NCBI GenBank assembly: GCA_021300535.1
Contig: JAJTED010000083.1
Coordinates: 1 to 32,064 of the forward strand
Length of the DNA: 32,064 nt
Origin: Planctomycetaceae bacterium
GTDB taxonomy: Bacteria; Planctomycetota; Planctomycetia; Pirellulales; UBA1268
Direction of reading: 5' to 3'
The notes below the pieces were generated by a model, which saw only the letters and a program-made list of their open reading frames with translations, was not told where the DNA came from and made no database searches. Below, in pieces: positions 1 through 7,467 of this stretch. Position 1 is the stretch's first letter. Each line of letters starts with the position of its first letter. A program made the position numbers and the translations under genes.

Positions 1-265
1 ACGCGAACCCGCGGCATCGTGCCGCGGTTCGCTTGGCGGGCCGCCGCCCGATTGGAATCAACCCGGCCCTCCAGGCCTGGCATCCACACAAAAAGCCCCG
101 GGTGGAAACCCGGGGACACCGGCCACGAAAACCATCCCGCCGTCCATGCCGGATGACGGCACGGAATTGCCCGGTTCAAACCCACATCGCATGGCACCCG
201 GGAAGGCATGCGACCCGGAGTCCCCCGGCATCCGCCGGGCGGGCGGAAGCCCGCCAGGCAAAACA
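1..265 (+). repeat. REP-like double-hairpin element A with 85-bp leader block
   Basis: Bases 1-85 hold a near-perfect hairpin (GCGAACCCGCGG pairing with CCGCGGTTCGC) and a GC-rich tail. The same block recurs at about 22300-22383. From base 90 a double-hairpin element follows. Hairpin 1 is CCCCGGGTGGAAACCCGGGG, preceded by an A-run. A unique middle of about 100 bp carries the family words 'aaaaccatcccgccgtccatgcc' in part and 'cccggttcaaaccc'. Hairpin 2 is degraded here ('cccccggcatccgccggg'). The element lies downstream of the isochorismatase gene, which ends at 326. No gene is seen in 1-325; the open frames across it match those in every other copy and come from the repeat. Confidence 0.8.
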
Positions 266-325
266 ATCGCACGATGCGATGTTACGCCAGCCCGAACCCA
301 CTGCCGCGATGGTGCCGAGCCCGGC

Positions 326-868
326 TCAGAGCACGAGCCGCCGCACGGCCTGGAACTGCGGATGCGCGGCGGAGCGGCACCACTCGAAGAGCACCGCCTC
401 GCTCGTCGTCAGCACGGCGCCGGCCGCCTCCAGCCGCCGCAGGCCGATCTCGTGGTCGAGCGCATGCCGCGACGCGACCGCATCCACCGCCACGAACACA
501 CCGAGGCCCCGGGCCAGCAAATCGAGCGCCGTCTGCGTGACGCAGACGTGCGTCTCCAGGCCGGCGAGCACGACCGTCGCGGCCGCGGCCGGCAGCGCCG
601 CCACGAAAGCCTCGCTGCCGCAGCAGCTGAAGGCCATCTTGCTCACCGCCGGCGGCAGCCGCTCGACGAGCGCCGGCGCCGTCGGACCCAGCCCACGCGG
701 ATATTGCTCGGTGAGGATCGCCGGCACGCCGAGCAGTTCCGCGGCCGCAGCCAGCCGCCCGCAGCGGTCGATCACGCGGTCGGCGCCGGCCACCGCCGGC
801 AGCAGTTTTTCCTGCACGTCGATGACGCACAGCGTGGACGTGGCAGGATCGAGTCGCATGCAGGACAT
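326..868 (-). CDS. Isochorismatase-family cysteine hydrolase
   Basis: 180-residue cytoplasmic protein of the isochorismatase-like hydrolase superfamily. The family cleaves C-N or ether bonds in small amides or vinyl ethers, and the substrate cannot be told from sequence. The Asp-Lys-Cys triad is visible: D17 in 'VIDVQEK', K77 in 'VSKMAFSCC' and C109 in 'GLETHVCV'. The length is normal for YcaC-type members. The ATG at 868 is chosen because AGGAGG lies 9 nt upstream and the conserved core begins 10 residues in. The gene starts 14 nt after the FtsQ-like stop codon, with its ribosome binding site next to that stop, so the two are probably co-transcribed. There is no clear functional link to cell-wall synthesis; it occupies the place where ftsA often sits. 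Confidence 0.9.
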   Translation of the reverse strand: MSCMRLDPATSTLCVIDVQEKLLPAVAGADRVIDRCGRLAAAAELLGVPAILTEQYPRGLGPTAPALVERLPPAVSKMAFSCCGSEAFVAALPAAAATVVLAGLETHVCVTQTALDLLARGLGVFVAVDAVASRHALDHEIGLRRLEAAGAVLTTSEAVLFEWCRSAAHPQFQAVRRLVL

Positions 869-882
869 CGCCGCGGCCTCCT

Positions 883-1761
883 TCAGCCGGCAGGGATCGA
901 CCGTGGGGCGGACGGCTCGCGCGGCTCGACGGTCAGATCGAGCCGGCCGACGCCGCCGGTCGGCCCCAGTTCCTTGAGCCGCGCGAGCTTCGCCGCGGCC
1001 GGCGGCTCGCCGGCCGTCTCCCGACCGGGCGCTGAGCCGAACAAGATCCGGCTGCCGTCGGCGGCGACCAGTTCCCACATCCGCAGGTTCCGCTCGCGGA
1101 CCGGGCGAATCTCGACCAGCCCCAACGCGGCCCAGTCCGGCCCCAGCGCAGCGGCGACCCCGGCCGCCTCCTCCACCGCGGCGTCGCCCCACGGAAATCC
1201 CTCCGTGCCCTGCGGACTCGACTCGATGCGGGTGACGCGCGGATAACGGGCGGCGGCGGCGGGTGTGAAGTCGGCGCTCGGCAGGACGACGGCCTCCGCG
1301 TCCACCGCCAGCAGGCCGTCCTGCCAGGCGACCATCGCCACCGGCTCGCGACACTCCACCTCGACGACGGCCGCGGCGGGATGCATCAACTCCACGCTCA
1401 CCACGCGGCGCACCCACGGATGGATGTCGAACGCCCGCGCGAGCCGCCGCTGCAGTTCCGGGTCGTCGAGCGGCAGACCCCGATCCAGGCTGGCGTTCCG
1501 CAGTGCCTCGAGCTTCATGTCTCCCTTCACCCACTCGGCGACGCCCTTGAGCCGCACCGCTTCCGGCAGCAGGACGACATCGGGATGGGCCCGGGTGCCG
1601 TCGCCGAACCGCGACCACGCCGCCCAGCCGGACACGACCACGGCGGCCAGCACCGCCAGAGCAGCCAGGCCCGCCCGGTGCTCCGCCACGAAGGCGGCGA
1701 CCCGGCCGGGAGTCGGCTCGGCTTCCGGCGGCGGCCGGCGGCGGGATGGAGGCATGTTCAT
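883..1761 (-). CDS. ftsQ: FtsQ-type POTRA membrane protein
   Basis: 292 residues. A short Arg/Pro-rich cytoplasmic N-terminus is followed by one membrane helix at about residues 36-52 ('LAALAVLAAVVVSGWAAW'). A POTRA-like segment comes next (about 65-140, containing 'LARAFDIHPWVRRV' and 'VEVECREPVAMV') and then a beta-rich extracytoplasmic domain, which is the FtsQ/DivIB layout. In other bacteria FtsQ scaffolds FtsB/FtsL and the septal peptidoglycan synthase. Planctomycetes are known to lack FtsZ, so the role here is open. The gene starts 17 nt after the murB stop codon, the classical dcw order. A second in-frame ATG lies at 1755. Sequence similarity to FtsQ is modest; topology and position support the call. 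Confidence 0.75.
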   Translation of the reverse strand: MNMPPSRRRPPPEAEPTPGRVAAFVAEHRAGLAALAVLAAVVVSGWAAWSRFGDGTRAHPDVVLLPEAVRLKGVAEWVKGDMKLEALRNASLDRGLPLDDPELQRRLARAFDIHPWVRRVVSVELMHPAAAVVEVECREPVAMVAWQDGLLAVDAEAVVLPSADFTPAAAARYPRVTRIESSPQGTEGFPWGDAAVEEAAGVAAALGPDWAALGLVEIRPVRERNLRMWELVAADGSRILFGSAPGRETAGEPPAAAKLARLKELGPTGGVGRLDLTVEPREPSAPRSIPAG

Positions 1762-1778
1762 GGCGGTGCGCGGACTGG

Positions 1779-2723
1779 TCACCAGACGTCGACCTGCGGT
1801 GTCAGTTCGACTCCCAGCCGCTCGCGGACGCGGGCCCGGACAGCCTCCACGAGCGTCCGCACGTCGTCGCTGGTGCACTGCGAACCGGCCACGACGTAAT
1901 TCGCGTGCGGTGCGTAGACCGCCGCGTCGCCGGACCGCATGTCGCGGGCGCCGGCCTGCACGATCAGCGCTTCGGCCGTCGCGCCAAGCGGATCCTTGAA
2001 CATCATCGCCACCGCCCGCGTGCCGCTGGGCTGCTGGGCGCGGCCCACGATCCACTGCTTTTGCATCCGCTTCGTGAGCTGCTCGGGGCTCTCCGCGTCG
2101 AGCTCGAGACGGCAGCCGATGACGACGCAATCGTCGAGATTGCTCCACCGCGACTCGAAGGCCAGCCGCGCCCCCTCGCGCACCTCCACGCTGCCGTCGG
2201 GCCGCATGACGGTGACGGACTGCACGCAGGCGCCGATGTCGCCGCCATGGCCGCCGGCGTTGCCGACCAGGGCTCCGCCCACGGTGCCGGGCACGTCGAC
2301 GAGCGTCTCCAAGCCCGCGAGCCCGGCCTGCACCGCCGCCGAGACGACGTGCACGAGCTTCGCGCCGGCCCCGGCGACGACCGCCGGCTTCTGCACCTCG
2401 ATGCCGCAGAAGGAGGCCGCCGACAGCCGCACCACCATGCCCGGGAAGCCGGCGGCCGAGACGAGCACGTTCGACCCGCCGCCGATCACGCGGAGCGGGA
2501 TCCCGCGGTCGCGGCACCGGCGCACCACGCGGCCCAGCGCCTCGACGTCCACCGGCTCGCAGAAATACGCCGCCGCGCCCCCCAGGCCGAGCCAGGTGTG
2601 GTGAGCCAACGGCTCGCCGCACGACACGGCGACGCCGAGATCGTCGAACGCCGAGGACGCGGCGTCGTTGCCGCCGGCGGCCGGGCCGCGGGCGGACTCC
2701 TTGGTCTTCGAACCCTGGTGCAT
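1779..2723 (-). CDS. murB: UDP-N-acetylenolpyruvoylglucosamine reductase, variant active site
   Basis: 314 residues. MurB is the FAD enzyme that reduces UDP-GlcNAc-enolpyruvate to UDP-MurNAc in the cytoplasm. The FAD-binding motifs are clear: 'VIGGGSNVLV' at 79-88 and 'VPGTVGGALVGNAG' at 144-157. The spacing and C-terminal domain match type II MurB ('APHANYVV' near 271-278). Two expected catalytic residues differ. The serine of the usual G-S-x-F motif aligns with Met240 in 'AVAMMFKDP', and the glutamate of the usual C-terminal L-x-x-E-V motif aligns with Gln310 in 'LTPQV'. The Arg of the substrate loop seems kept (R192). The start at 2723 has a GAGGAG site upstream. The gene lies 143 nt downstream of the MurE-like gene and 17 nt before ftsQ. 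The fold assignment is firm; activity is uncertain. Confidence 0.92.
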   Translation of the reverse strand: MHQGSKTKESARGPAAGGNDAASSAFDDLGVAVSCGEPLAHHTWLGLGGAAAYFCEPVDVEALGRVVRRCRDRGIPLRVIGGGSNVLVSAAGFPGMVVRLSAASFCGIEVQKPAVVAGAGAKLVHVVSAAVQAGLAGLETLVDVPGTVGGALVGNAGGHGGDIGACVQSVTVMRPDGSVEVREGARLAFESRWSNLDDCVVIGCRLELDAESPEQLTKRMQKQWIVGRAQQPSGTRAVAMMFKDPLGATAEALIVQAGARDMRSGDAAVYAPHANYVVAGSQCTSDDVRTLVEAVRARVRERLGVELTPQVDVW

Positions 2724-2866
2724 CGCGAACTCCTCGTGCCCTGCAACGCCGGACAGGCCAGCCGGCCGTCAATCGCCCGCGGCGGCGGACGACGCAGATT
2801 GTGCCTCACGCCCCGCTCTTCCGTCCATCCGCGCGGCCCACGCCGACCGGCGGGCGGCGACGCCTG

Positions 2867-4342
2867 TCAGGCGGCCCGCCGACCGAACCGTTCCCCCGAC
2901 GGATGGGCCAATTGCAGCCATCCGTCCACCACGTCCGCGAGGGCGGGCTCGCCGTCGTCCGGCCCGCCACCGCCGGTTCCGAGCCGCGGCCCCCCGAGCA
3001 CGAGCAGGCAATCCCGCCGGCCCAGCCCGCCGAGCAGTCGATCGAGCCGGGCGTAGGCGGTCACGTCGCGTGCCGCCGCAGCGTCGGCCATCATCGTCAT
3101 CGGTACGATCATGCTTTCGTCGCACCACCGCGTTAGCCGCCGGCGCACGGCCCCCGCGCCCACGGTCCGCACCCAGCGGTCGTCTGCCACCACCGCGAGT
3201 CGGCCCGCCGTCAGCCGCCGCAGGCTGACGAGCGTCGCCGCCAACGCATGGCCGCTGGTGGGCGCGTCGCGAAACACCGGCACGTCCTGGCCGCGGTCGA
3301 TCCGCTCCGTGCGGCCGGGCACGCTGCCCGCGGCCTCGATCCCACGGGCGATCCGCTCCAGCGACACCCCGCACCGCAGGCCGATCGCCGCGGCGACCAG
3401 CGCGTCGGCGACGAACGGCGCCGTCGGCGTGTCCACGGCCACCGGCACCATCTCGCCGGCGGCCTGCAACAGAAATGTCTGGCCGAAGAGCCCGCGCTCC
3501 ACCGGCACGGCCGTCACGTCGCACTGCGGCTTCAGGCCGGCCGACAGGCACTCGACGCCGGCCGCGGCGCGTTCCGCCCGACGGCGGAGGTGGGTCAGCG
3601 CCGCAGCGGGCGTGCCCGTGACCAGGCAGCCGCCGGGGGCCAGCCTGTCGACGATCCGCGCGGTGATCGCGTGATACGCCCGCGTGCTGCCGTGCTGCTG
3701 GAGATGGGCGGAACCGAGATTCGTCACGGCTACGATCGCCGCCTCGACGCCCGCCAGGGCGTGGCGGGCGAGCATGCCGCTCGACACCTCCACTACCGCA
3801 TGGGTGCTGCCCGCCTCCGCGAGCCGGCCGAGCCAGGCAGCCAGCGCCGCTGGGTCCGCATAGTCGGCCGGATCGGGCACCGTGCCCTCGGCGTCGAGGC
3901 AGCCGAGATCGGAGAGCACGCCGACCCGCCGGCCGGCTTCGGAGAGCACCGCGGCGGTCAGCCAGGCCGCGGTGGTCTTGCCACTGGTGCCGGTCACCGC
4001 GATGACTTTCAACGCCCGAGCAGGATCGCCGGCCAGCGCATGGCACAGCCGGGCGTGGGCACGATCGGTGCTCCGCACCAGGCACAGTGGCACACCGTCG
4101 GTGGCGACGACACGTTCGGCGATCACGCCCGTCGCGCCGCGGGACAAGGCTCGCGCCACCCGTTCGTGGCCGTCGCCGCGCCGCGTCATGCGGGCCACGA
4201 ACACGTCACCCGGCCGACAGCGGTCGGGATCGTCCTGGCAGCCGCGGGCGACGATGTCGTCGCAGGCGATGAACCGCGGCTGCTCGAGGATGTCGGACAG
4301 CCTCACGCCGCGTCCGGTGCGGCCGCGTGTCGCGTCGCTCAT
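2867..4342 (-). CDS. Divergent MurE-like Mur ligase family protein
   Basis: 491 residues with the three-domain layout of Mur ligases. An N-terminal MurE-type domain runs to about 105. An ATPase domain has a strong Walker A 'TGTSGKTT' (117-124). A C-terminal domain has 'VPGRTERIDRGQDV' (341-354). MurE adds the third residue to UDP-MurNAc-dipeptide. Several signatures are lost here: EVSSH reads 'EVSSG' (185-189), the DHLDYH motif reads 'AHLQQH' (212-217), the carbamylated lysine position reads 'AYHAITARI' with no Lys, VDYAHTPDAL reads 'FRDAPTSGHAL' (357-367), and no DNPR diaminopimelate motif is visible. It is probably a paralogue that binds nucleotide or sugar nucleotide without normal ligation. 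The ATG at 4342 is supported by AGGAGG 7 nt upstream. The gene leads the murB-ftsQ cluster. Confidence 0.8.
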   Translation of the reverse strand: MSDATRGRTGRGVRLSDILEQPRFIACDDIVARGCQDDPDRCRPGDVFVARMTRRGDGHERVARALSRGATGVIAERVVATDGVPLCLVRSTDRAHARLCHALAGDPARALKVIAVTGTSGKTTAAWLTAAVLSEAGRRVGVLSDLGCLDAEGTVPDPADYADPAALAAWLGRLAEAGSTHAVVEVSSGMLARHALAGVEAAIVAVTNLGSAHLQQHGSTRAYHAITARIVDRLAPGGCLVTGTPAAALTHLRRRAERAAAGVECLSAGLKPQCDVTAVPVERGLFGQTFLLQAAGEMVPVAVDTPTAPFVADALVAAAIGLRCGVSLERIARGIEAAGSVPGRTERIDRGQDVPVFRDAPTSGHALAATLVSLRRLTAGRLAVVADDRWVRTVGAGAVRRRLTRWCDESMIVPMTMMADAAAARDVTAYARLDRLLGGLGRRDCLLVLGGPRLGTGGGGPDDGEPALADVVDGWLQLAHPSGERFGRRAA

Positions 4343-4355
4343 GGGTGGCCTCCTG
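4336..4355 (-). promoter_or_regulatory. Strong ribosome binding site fixing the MurE-like start
   Basis: On the minus strand AGGAGG is followed by CCACCC and then ATG at 4342. Strong Shine-Dalgarno sites are rare in this window, so this one decides the start among several upstream in-frame ATGs that would extend the protein through the palindromic repeat at 4485-4588. Confidence 0.7.
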
Positions 4356-4727
4356 CCACGGCGCCTGGCCGGCGCCTCGGGAACAATGCCTGTCAGCTCC
4401 ATCCTTGAAGCCCACGCGAGCGATTGTCGATCCGGGCGAAAACGGGTCAAGGTCACTCCTTTGCGCCGCAACGGTTGTGGCCTCTCCCTCTCCCTCCGGG
4501 AGAGGGCCCGGGTGAGGGTGCAGGGAATCTGCGCAGCTTCGACTGCACCCTCACCCGGCCTGCGGCCGGCCTCTCCCCGCGGGAGAGGCGAGATCGGCGA
4601 CGCTGCCGTCAAGCATCATCCGTCGTGCCGAGCAGGAGTGGGTCAAGGCGGCATCGACGGGGCGACCAGCCCCCGCAGACAGCCCGTCTTGCCGCAATCG
4701 ACATGGCCCGTGTACCGTTCCCGGAGC
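4343..4727. repeat. Intergenic region with nested palindrome (bimodular REP-like)
   Basis: The region lies between the divergent MurE-like and pseudo-receiver genes. At 4485-4588 there are two small hairpins, CTCTCCCTCCGGGAGAG (4489-4505) and CTCTCCCCGCGGGAGAG (4571-4587). They flank a perfect inverted pair, GGGTGAGGGTGCAG (4510-4523) and CTGCACCCTCACCC (4543-4556), so the whole can fold into one cruciform. This resembles the CTCTCCC/GGGTGAGGG repeats scattered through many bacterial genomes. It is unrelated in sequence to the element family at 90, 10.6, 14.0, 20.1 and 22.4 kb. No gene is seen here; promoters for both neighbours should lie in it, but none is recognisable. Confidence 0.75.
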
Positions 4728-5591
4728 ATGCACGCGCGACAGCTCCCATCGCCCGACCGCTTCGTGCCGCCGCAAATCGCCTGGCTTGGCGACGCAACGG
4801 CGGAGGAACTCGCCTTGGCGCGGACCTGGGTGGGCGAGTTCACGACCCTCGTCGAACCGATGGCGGACGAGGGGCCCGTGTCCCATCCGACGGTGGCGGT
4901 GCTGGCCGCGCACGGGCCGGCCGCCTGGACGCTCTCCACTGCAGCGGCGGTGTCACGCCGCTGGCCGCTGACACCTTTGGTCGCCGTGGTCTCGAGCCTG
5001 GCAGATGGTCGCCGCCGCAGCGGCCCCTGGCTGCCCGGCGTCGAGGAAGTGGTCTGGCACGACCTGCCGGGGCGGCTCACATGGTGGCTGGCGGAGCTCG
5101 CGGCCGGCCGGCCGGGAACCTTGGGGCTGCCGACAACGGCACGTCGCGAGGACCGCATCACAGAAACGGCCGGCCACGTACGGGCGGTCGTGGCGGCGTG
5201 CGGGCAGCCGTCAGCGGTGGCCGTGGCGGGCACGTGCCGCACGTCACTCGAGGGCGTCGCCGACCTGCTGACCGCCGCGGGATTCCGGGTCACCAGCCGC
5301 GTCCGCGGCCGGCCGCGACTCGATGACGATGCGGATCTCGTGGTCTGGGACGCCGGCCGGCCCAGCGCGACAGACCGGGCCTGGCTGGAGATGCTCGCCG
5401 CCCATCGCCCCGGGCTGGGCATCGTGCTGCTCGATTCCTTCCCCAGAGGCGACACCGTCCGGGCGGCGCTGCGGGCCGGGGCCGCCGCCGTTCTTGGCCG
5501 GCCGGTCGGCCTCGAGGCCCTCGTTGGCACGCTCCTCCGGATGCGATCCGGGCCCCGAAATGCCCTTGGAGCCCCCGCGCCGCCCGGCTAG
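4728..5591 (+). CDS. Protein with degenerate response-regulator receiver-like C-terminus
   Basis: 287 residues, soluble, no signal peptide. The N-terminal half (about 10-135) is unrecognised. It contains alternating helix/strand text such as 'PTVAVLAAHGPAAWTLSTAA' (55-74) and 'VAVVSSLADG'. The C-terminal part (about 163-272) reads like a receiver domain: 'DLVVWDAG' places D208 at the phospho-acceptor position, 'GIVLLDSFPRGD' fits the Ser/Thr strand, and 'AAAVLGRPVGLEALVGTLL' fits the last strand and helix but with Arg where receivers have the conserved Lys. The acidic pair in the first loop is not evident, so phosphorylation is doubtful. The ATG at 4728 lacks a good ribosome binding site and the frame is open upstream, so the start is uncertain. 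It lies 38 nt before the lipoprotein gene and is probably co-transcribed with it. Confidence 0.65.
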   Translation: MHARQLPSPDRFVPPQIAWLGDATAEELALARTWVGEFTTLVEPMADEGPVSHPTVAVLAAHGPAAWTLSTAAAVSRRWPLTPLVAVVSSLADGRRRSGPWLPGVEEVVWHDLPGRLTWWLAELAAGRPGTLGLPTTARREDRITETAGHVRAVVAACGQPSAVAVAGTCRTSLEGVADLLTAAGFRVTSRVRGRPRLDDDADLVVWDAGRPSATDRAWLEMLAAHRPGLGIVLLDSFPRGDTVRAALRAGAAAVLGRPVGLEALVGTLLRMRSGPRNALGAPAPPG

Positions 5592-5629
5592 CATCCCACC
5601 CCCATTCCCGTCGGCCGGCACCGCCCTCC

Positions 5630-6517
5630 ATGACAGCCCGAGATCGCCTCCTGTCGCGGTGCCTGCTCGCCGCCGCGCTGGCCTGCGGCACCTTCGGCTG
5701 CGCGCGGCTGGCCGCCGGCCCCGGCCTCAACGCCGTCGCCTTGCACGCCACGGGGCTCGTGCCCTGGCATGCCGCGCCCGAGCTGCCGCGGCGGTCCGAG
5801 GTGCAGGCCGGCCAGCTGCTGATCCACGCCGACTTCCCGCTGGCCGAGCAGCACCGCATCATCCGCGACCTGGAGGCCCTGCGGGTGGACGTCAGCCAGA
5901 CGCTCGACATGCCGGTCTCCGACGAGCCGGTGCATCTCTACCTCTTCGAGAGCCCGGAGCGGTACGACGCGTTCGTCGCGCGGCAGTTTCCCTCCTTCCC
6001 CGCCCGCCGGGCGTTCTTCGTCTCCACCGACACCACGCTGGCCGTGTTCGCCGCCTGGCAGGAACGTGTCGCCGAGGATCTGCGGCACGAAACGACCCAC
6101 GGCTACATTCATGCCGTGGTGCCGGCGATCCCGCTGTGGCTGGACGAGGGCATCGCCGAGTTCTTCGAGGTGCCCCGCGCCGAGCAGGGGCTTCACGCGG
6201 GGCATGTCGCCCACTTGGCCGGACGGATCATCGAAGGCACGTGGCGGCCCGACCTGACGCGGATGGAGGCGCTCGTCTCGGCGGGAGAACTCTCGCAGGA
6301 TCACTACGCCGAGGCCTGGTGCTGGGTCCACTGGCTGCTGCACACCACCCCGGAGCGGCGCCGCCTGCTCCAGGACCACCTGGCCGCCATCCGCCGCGAC
6401 ACGGCGACGCCCCCCCTCTCGCTCGCCTTGCGGCACGCGCCCGGCACCCCCGCCGACCTCGCCGCCGCGGTCCGGCAGCACGTCGAATCACTGGCCGCGG
6501 CGGCGGACCAACGCTGA
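5630..6517 (+). CDS. Lipoprotein with HETTH zinc-protease-like domain (DUF1570-like)
   Basis: 295 residues. The N-terminus is a lipoprotein-type signal with candidate lipobox cysteines at C19 ('ALAC') and C24 ('TFGC'), suggesting export and lipid anchoring. The core carries the zinc motif HETTH at residues 153-157 ('LRHETTHGYIH') and, about 15 residues on, 'LWLDEGIAEFFE', whose glutamate would be the third ligand of a gluzincin. This layout matches DUF1570-type metallopeptidase-like domains common in planctomycetes. 'FESPERYDAFV' near 105 is typical of the region before the motif. Substrate is unknown. It follows the pseudo-receiver gene by 38 nt and converges on the GNAT gene, whose stop lies 2 nt away. 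Confidence 0.82.
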   Translation: MTARDRLLSRCLLAAALACGTFGCARLAAGPGLNAVALHATGLVPWHAAPELPRRSEVQAGQLLIHADFPLAEQHRIIRDLEALRVDVSQTLDMPVSDEPVHLYLFESPERYDAFVARQFPSFPARRAFFVSTDTTLAVFAAWQERVAEDLRHETTHGYIHAVVPAIPLWLDEGIAEFFEVPRAEQGLHAGHVAHLAGRIIEGTWRPDLTRMEALVSAGELSQDHYAEAWCWVHWLLHTTPERRRLLQDHLAAIRRDTATPPLSLALRHAPGTPADLAAAVRQHVESLAAAADQR

Positions 6518-6519
6518 CG

Positions 6520-7467
6520 TCACGCCTTCGTGAACAGCGTTCCCCGGTCGGCGACCGTGAAGCCGAGCTTCTCGAAGAGGTTGATGGCCGGCGCGTTCGT
6601 CTCGACGACCTGCGTCTCCACCAGCGTCACCCCCTCCTGGGCGAGGTCGTGGAGCGCCTCGGCCACGAGGTAGCTGGCGAGCCCCTGCCGCCGCCGCGCA
6701 CCCTCGATGTTTACGTGCAGGAGTCCCGCGGCGGACACGCCCCACGCCGCTGCGATCGGCTGCATGTCCCAGAACGTGCCGCTGCCGAGCAGCTCTTCGG
6801 CGGCGTTTCGCAGTTCGTAACGCCGCAGGGCGATCCCGGTGGTCGTGGCCGCCTCCCACCACGACCGCCGCGCGGGCTCGTCGATCACCCGCAGCGTGGT
6901 GGCCCGGCGGATCGCCATCTGCAGCCGATTCACCGGCGGCCGAAAGCCCGCCAGCGGCCGCCGCAACACGGCGACACGGTCGGCGGCGGTGTAGCCGGCC
7001 CGCCGGAAGACATCCTGCATGCCCACCGATGAGTCGAGAATCCCCGGCAGGCCCGCGCCCCCGTAGAGCCCGAGATAGAAGCCGCCGCTCGCGGGTGAGC
7101 CGCCGCCCCCGGGCGTCGCCACGCCGCGGCGCCGCAGGTAATCCTCGGAGCGGGCCAGCAGGCCGGCCGCCGTGTCGGCCTCGGCGGCGTGAGGCACCGT
7201 GACCACCAGCATCGTCGTGCCGATCCGTGTGTCGATGCCGCTGCGGTCGGCGTTGGCCCCGAAGCCGGCGTGGGCGAAGCCCACCATCCGCTGGCCGTCG
7301 AGGGCCACGATCAGACCCTCGCGGTCGAAGTAGGGCTTGGAGAAGACGCACGCCTCGAGCAGCGCGGAGGTCATCGGCTGCATGGCCGACGGGCCCAGGT
7401 CGGCCGCCCGCCAGACGTCGGCGAGCCGCGGCGGATCGTCGTTGCGGAAGCAGCGATACTCGATCAC
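6520..7467 (-). CDS. Tandem GNAT-family N-acetyltransferase
   Basis: 315 residues with two GNAT-like halves, a layout also seen in mycothiol synthase and some amino-acid acetyltransferases. The N-terminal half (about 1-165) has 'GLIVALDGQRMVGFAHAGFG' and a poor acetyl-CoA loop. The C-terminal half (about 240-315) has a clear one, 'EGARRRQGLASYLVAEAL', plus 'ETNAPAINLFEKLGF', typical of GNAT C-termini. The acceptor is unknown. The start is taken as GTG at 7467 because it overlaps the Rieske stop codon (GTGA), which implies translational coupling, and the text before it in this frame is not protein-like. It is the last gene of the pgsA-led minus-strand block. Confidence 0.85.
   Translation of the reverse strand: MIEYRCFRNDDPPRLADVWRAADLGPSAMQPMTSALLEACVFSKPYFDREGLIVALDGQRMVGFAHAGFGANADRSGIDTRIGTTMLVVTVPHAAEADTAAGLLARSEDYLRRRGVATPGGGGSPASGGFYLGLYGGAGLPGILDSSVGMQDVFRRAGYTAADRVAVLRRPLAGFRPPVNRLQMAIRRATTLRVIDEPARRSWWEAATTTGIALRRYELRNAAEELLGSGTFWDMQPIAAAWGVSAAGLLHVNIEGARRRQGLASYLVAEALHDLAQEGVTLVETQVVETNAPAINLFEKLGFTVADRGTLFTKA

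Noticed and set aside
33-1246. Long plus-strand open frames over the left end
   Set aside because: They lie antisense to the isochorismatase and ftsQ genes and consist of Arg/Ala/Pro-rich text without motifs, as expected from GC-rich shadows.
1746-3056. 436-codon plus-strand frame antisense to murB
   Set aside because: His/Arg/Ala-rich composition, no family motifs, while the minus strand encodes a clear MurB.
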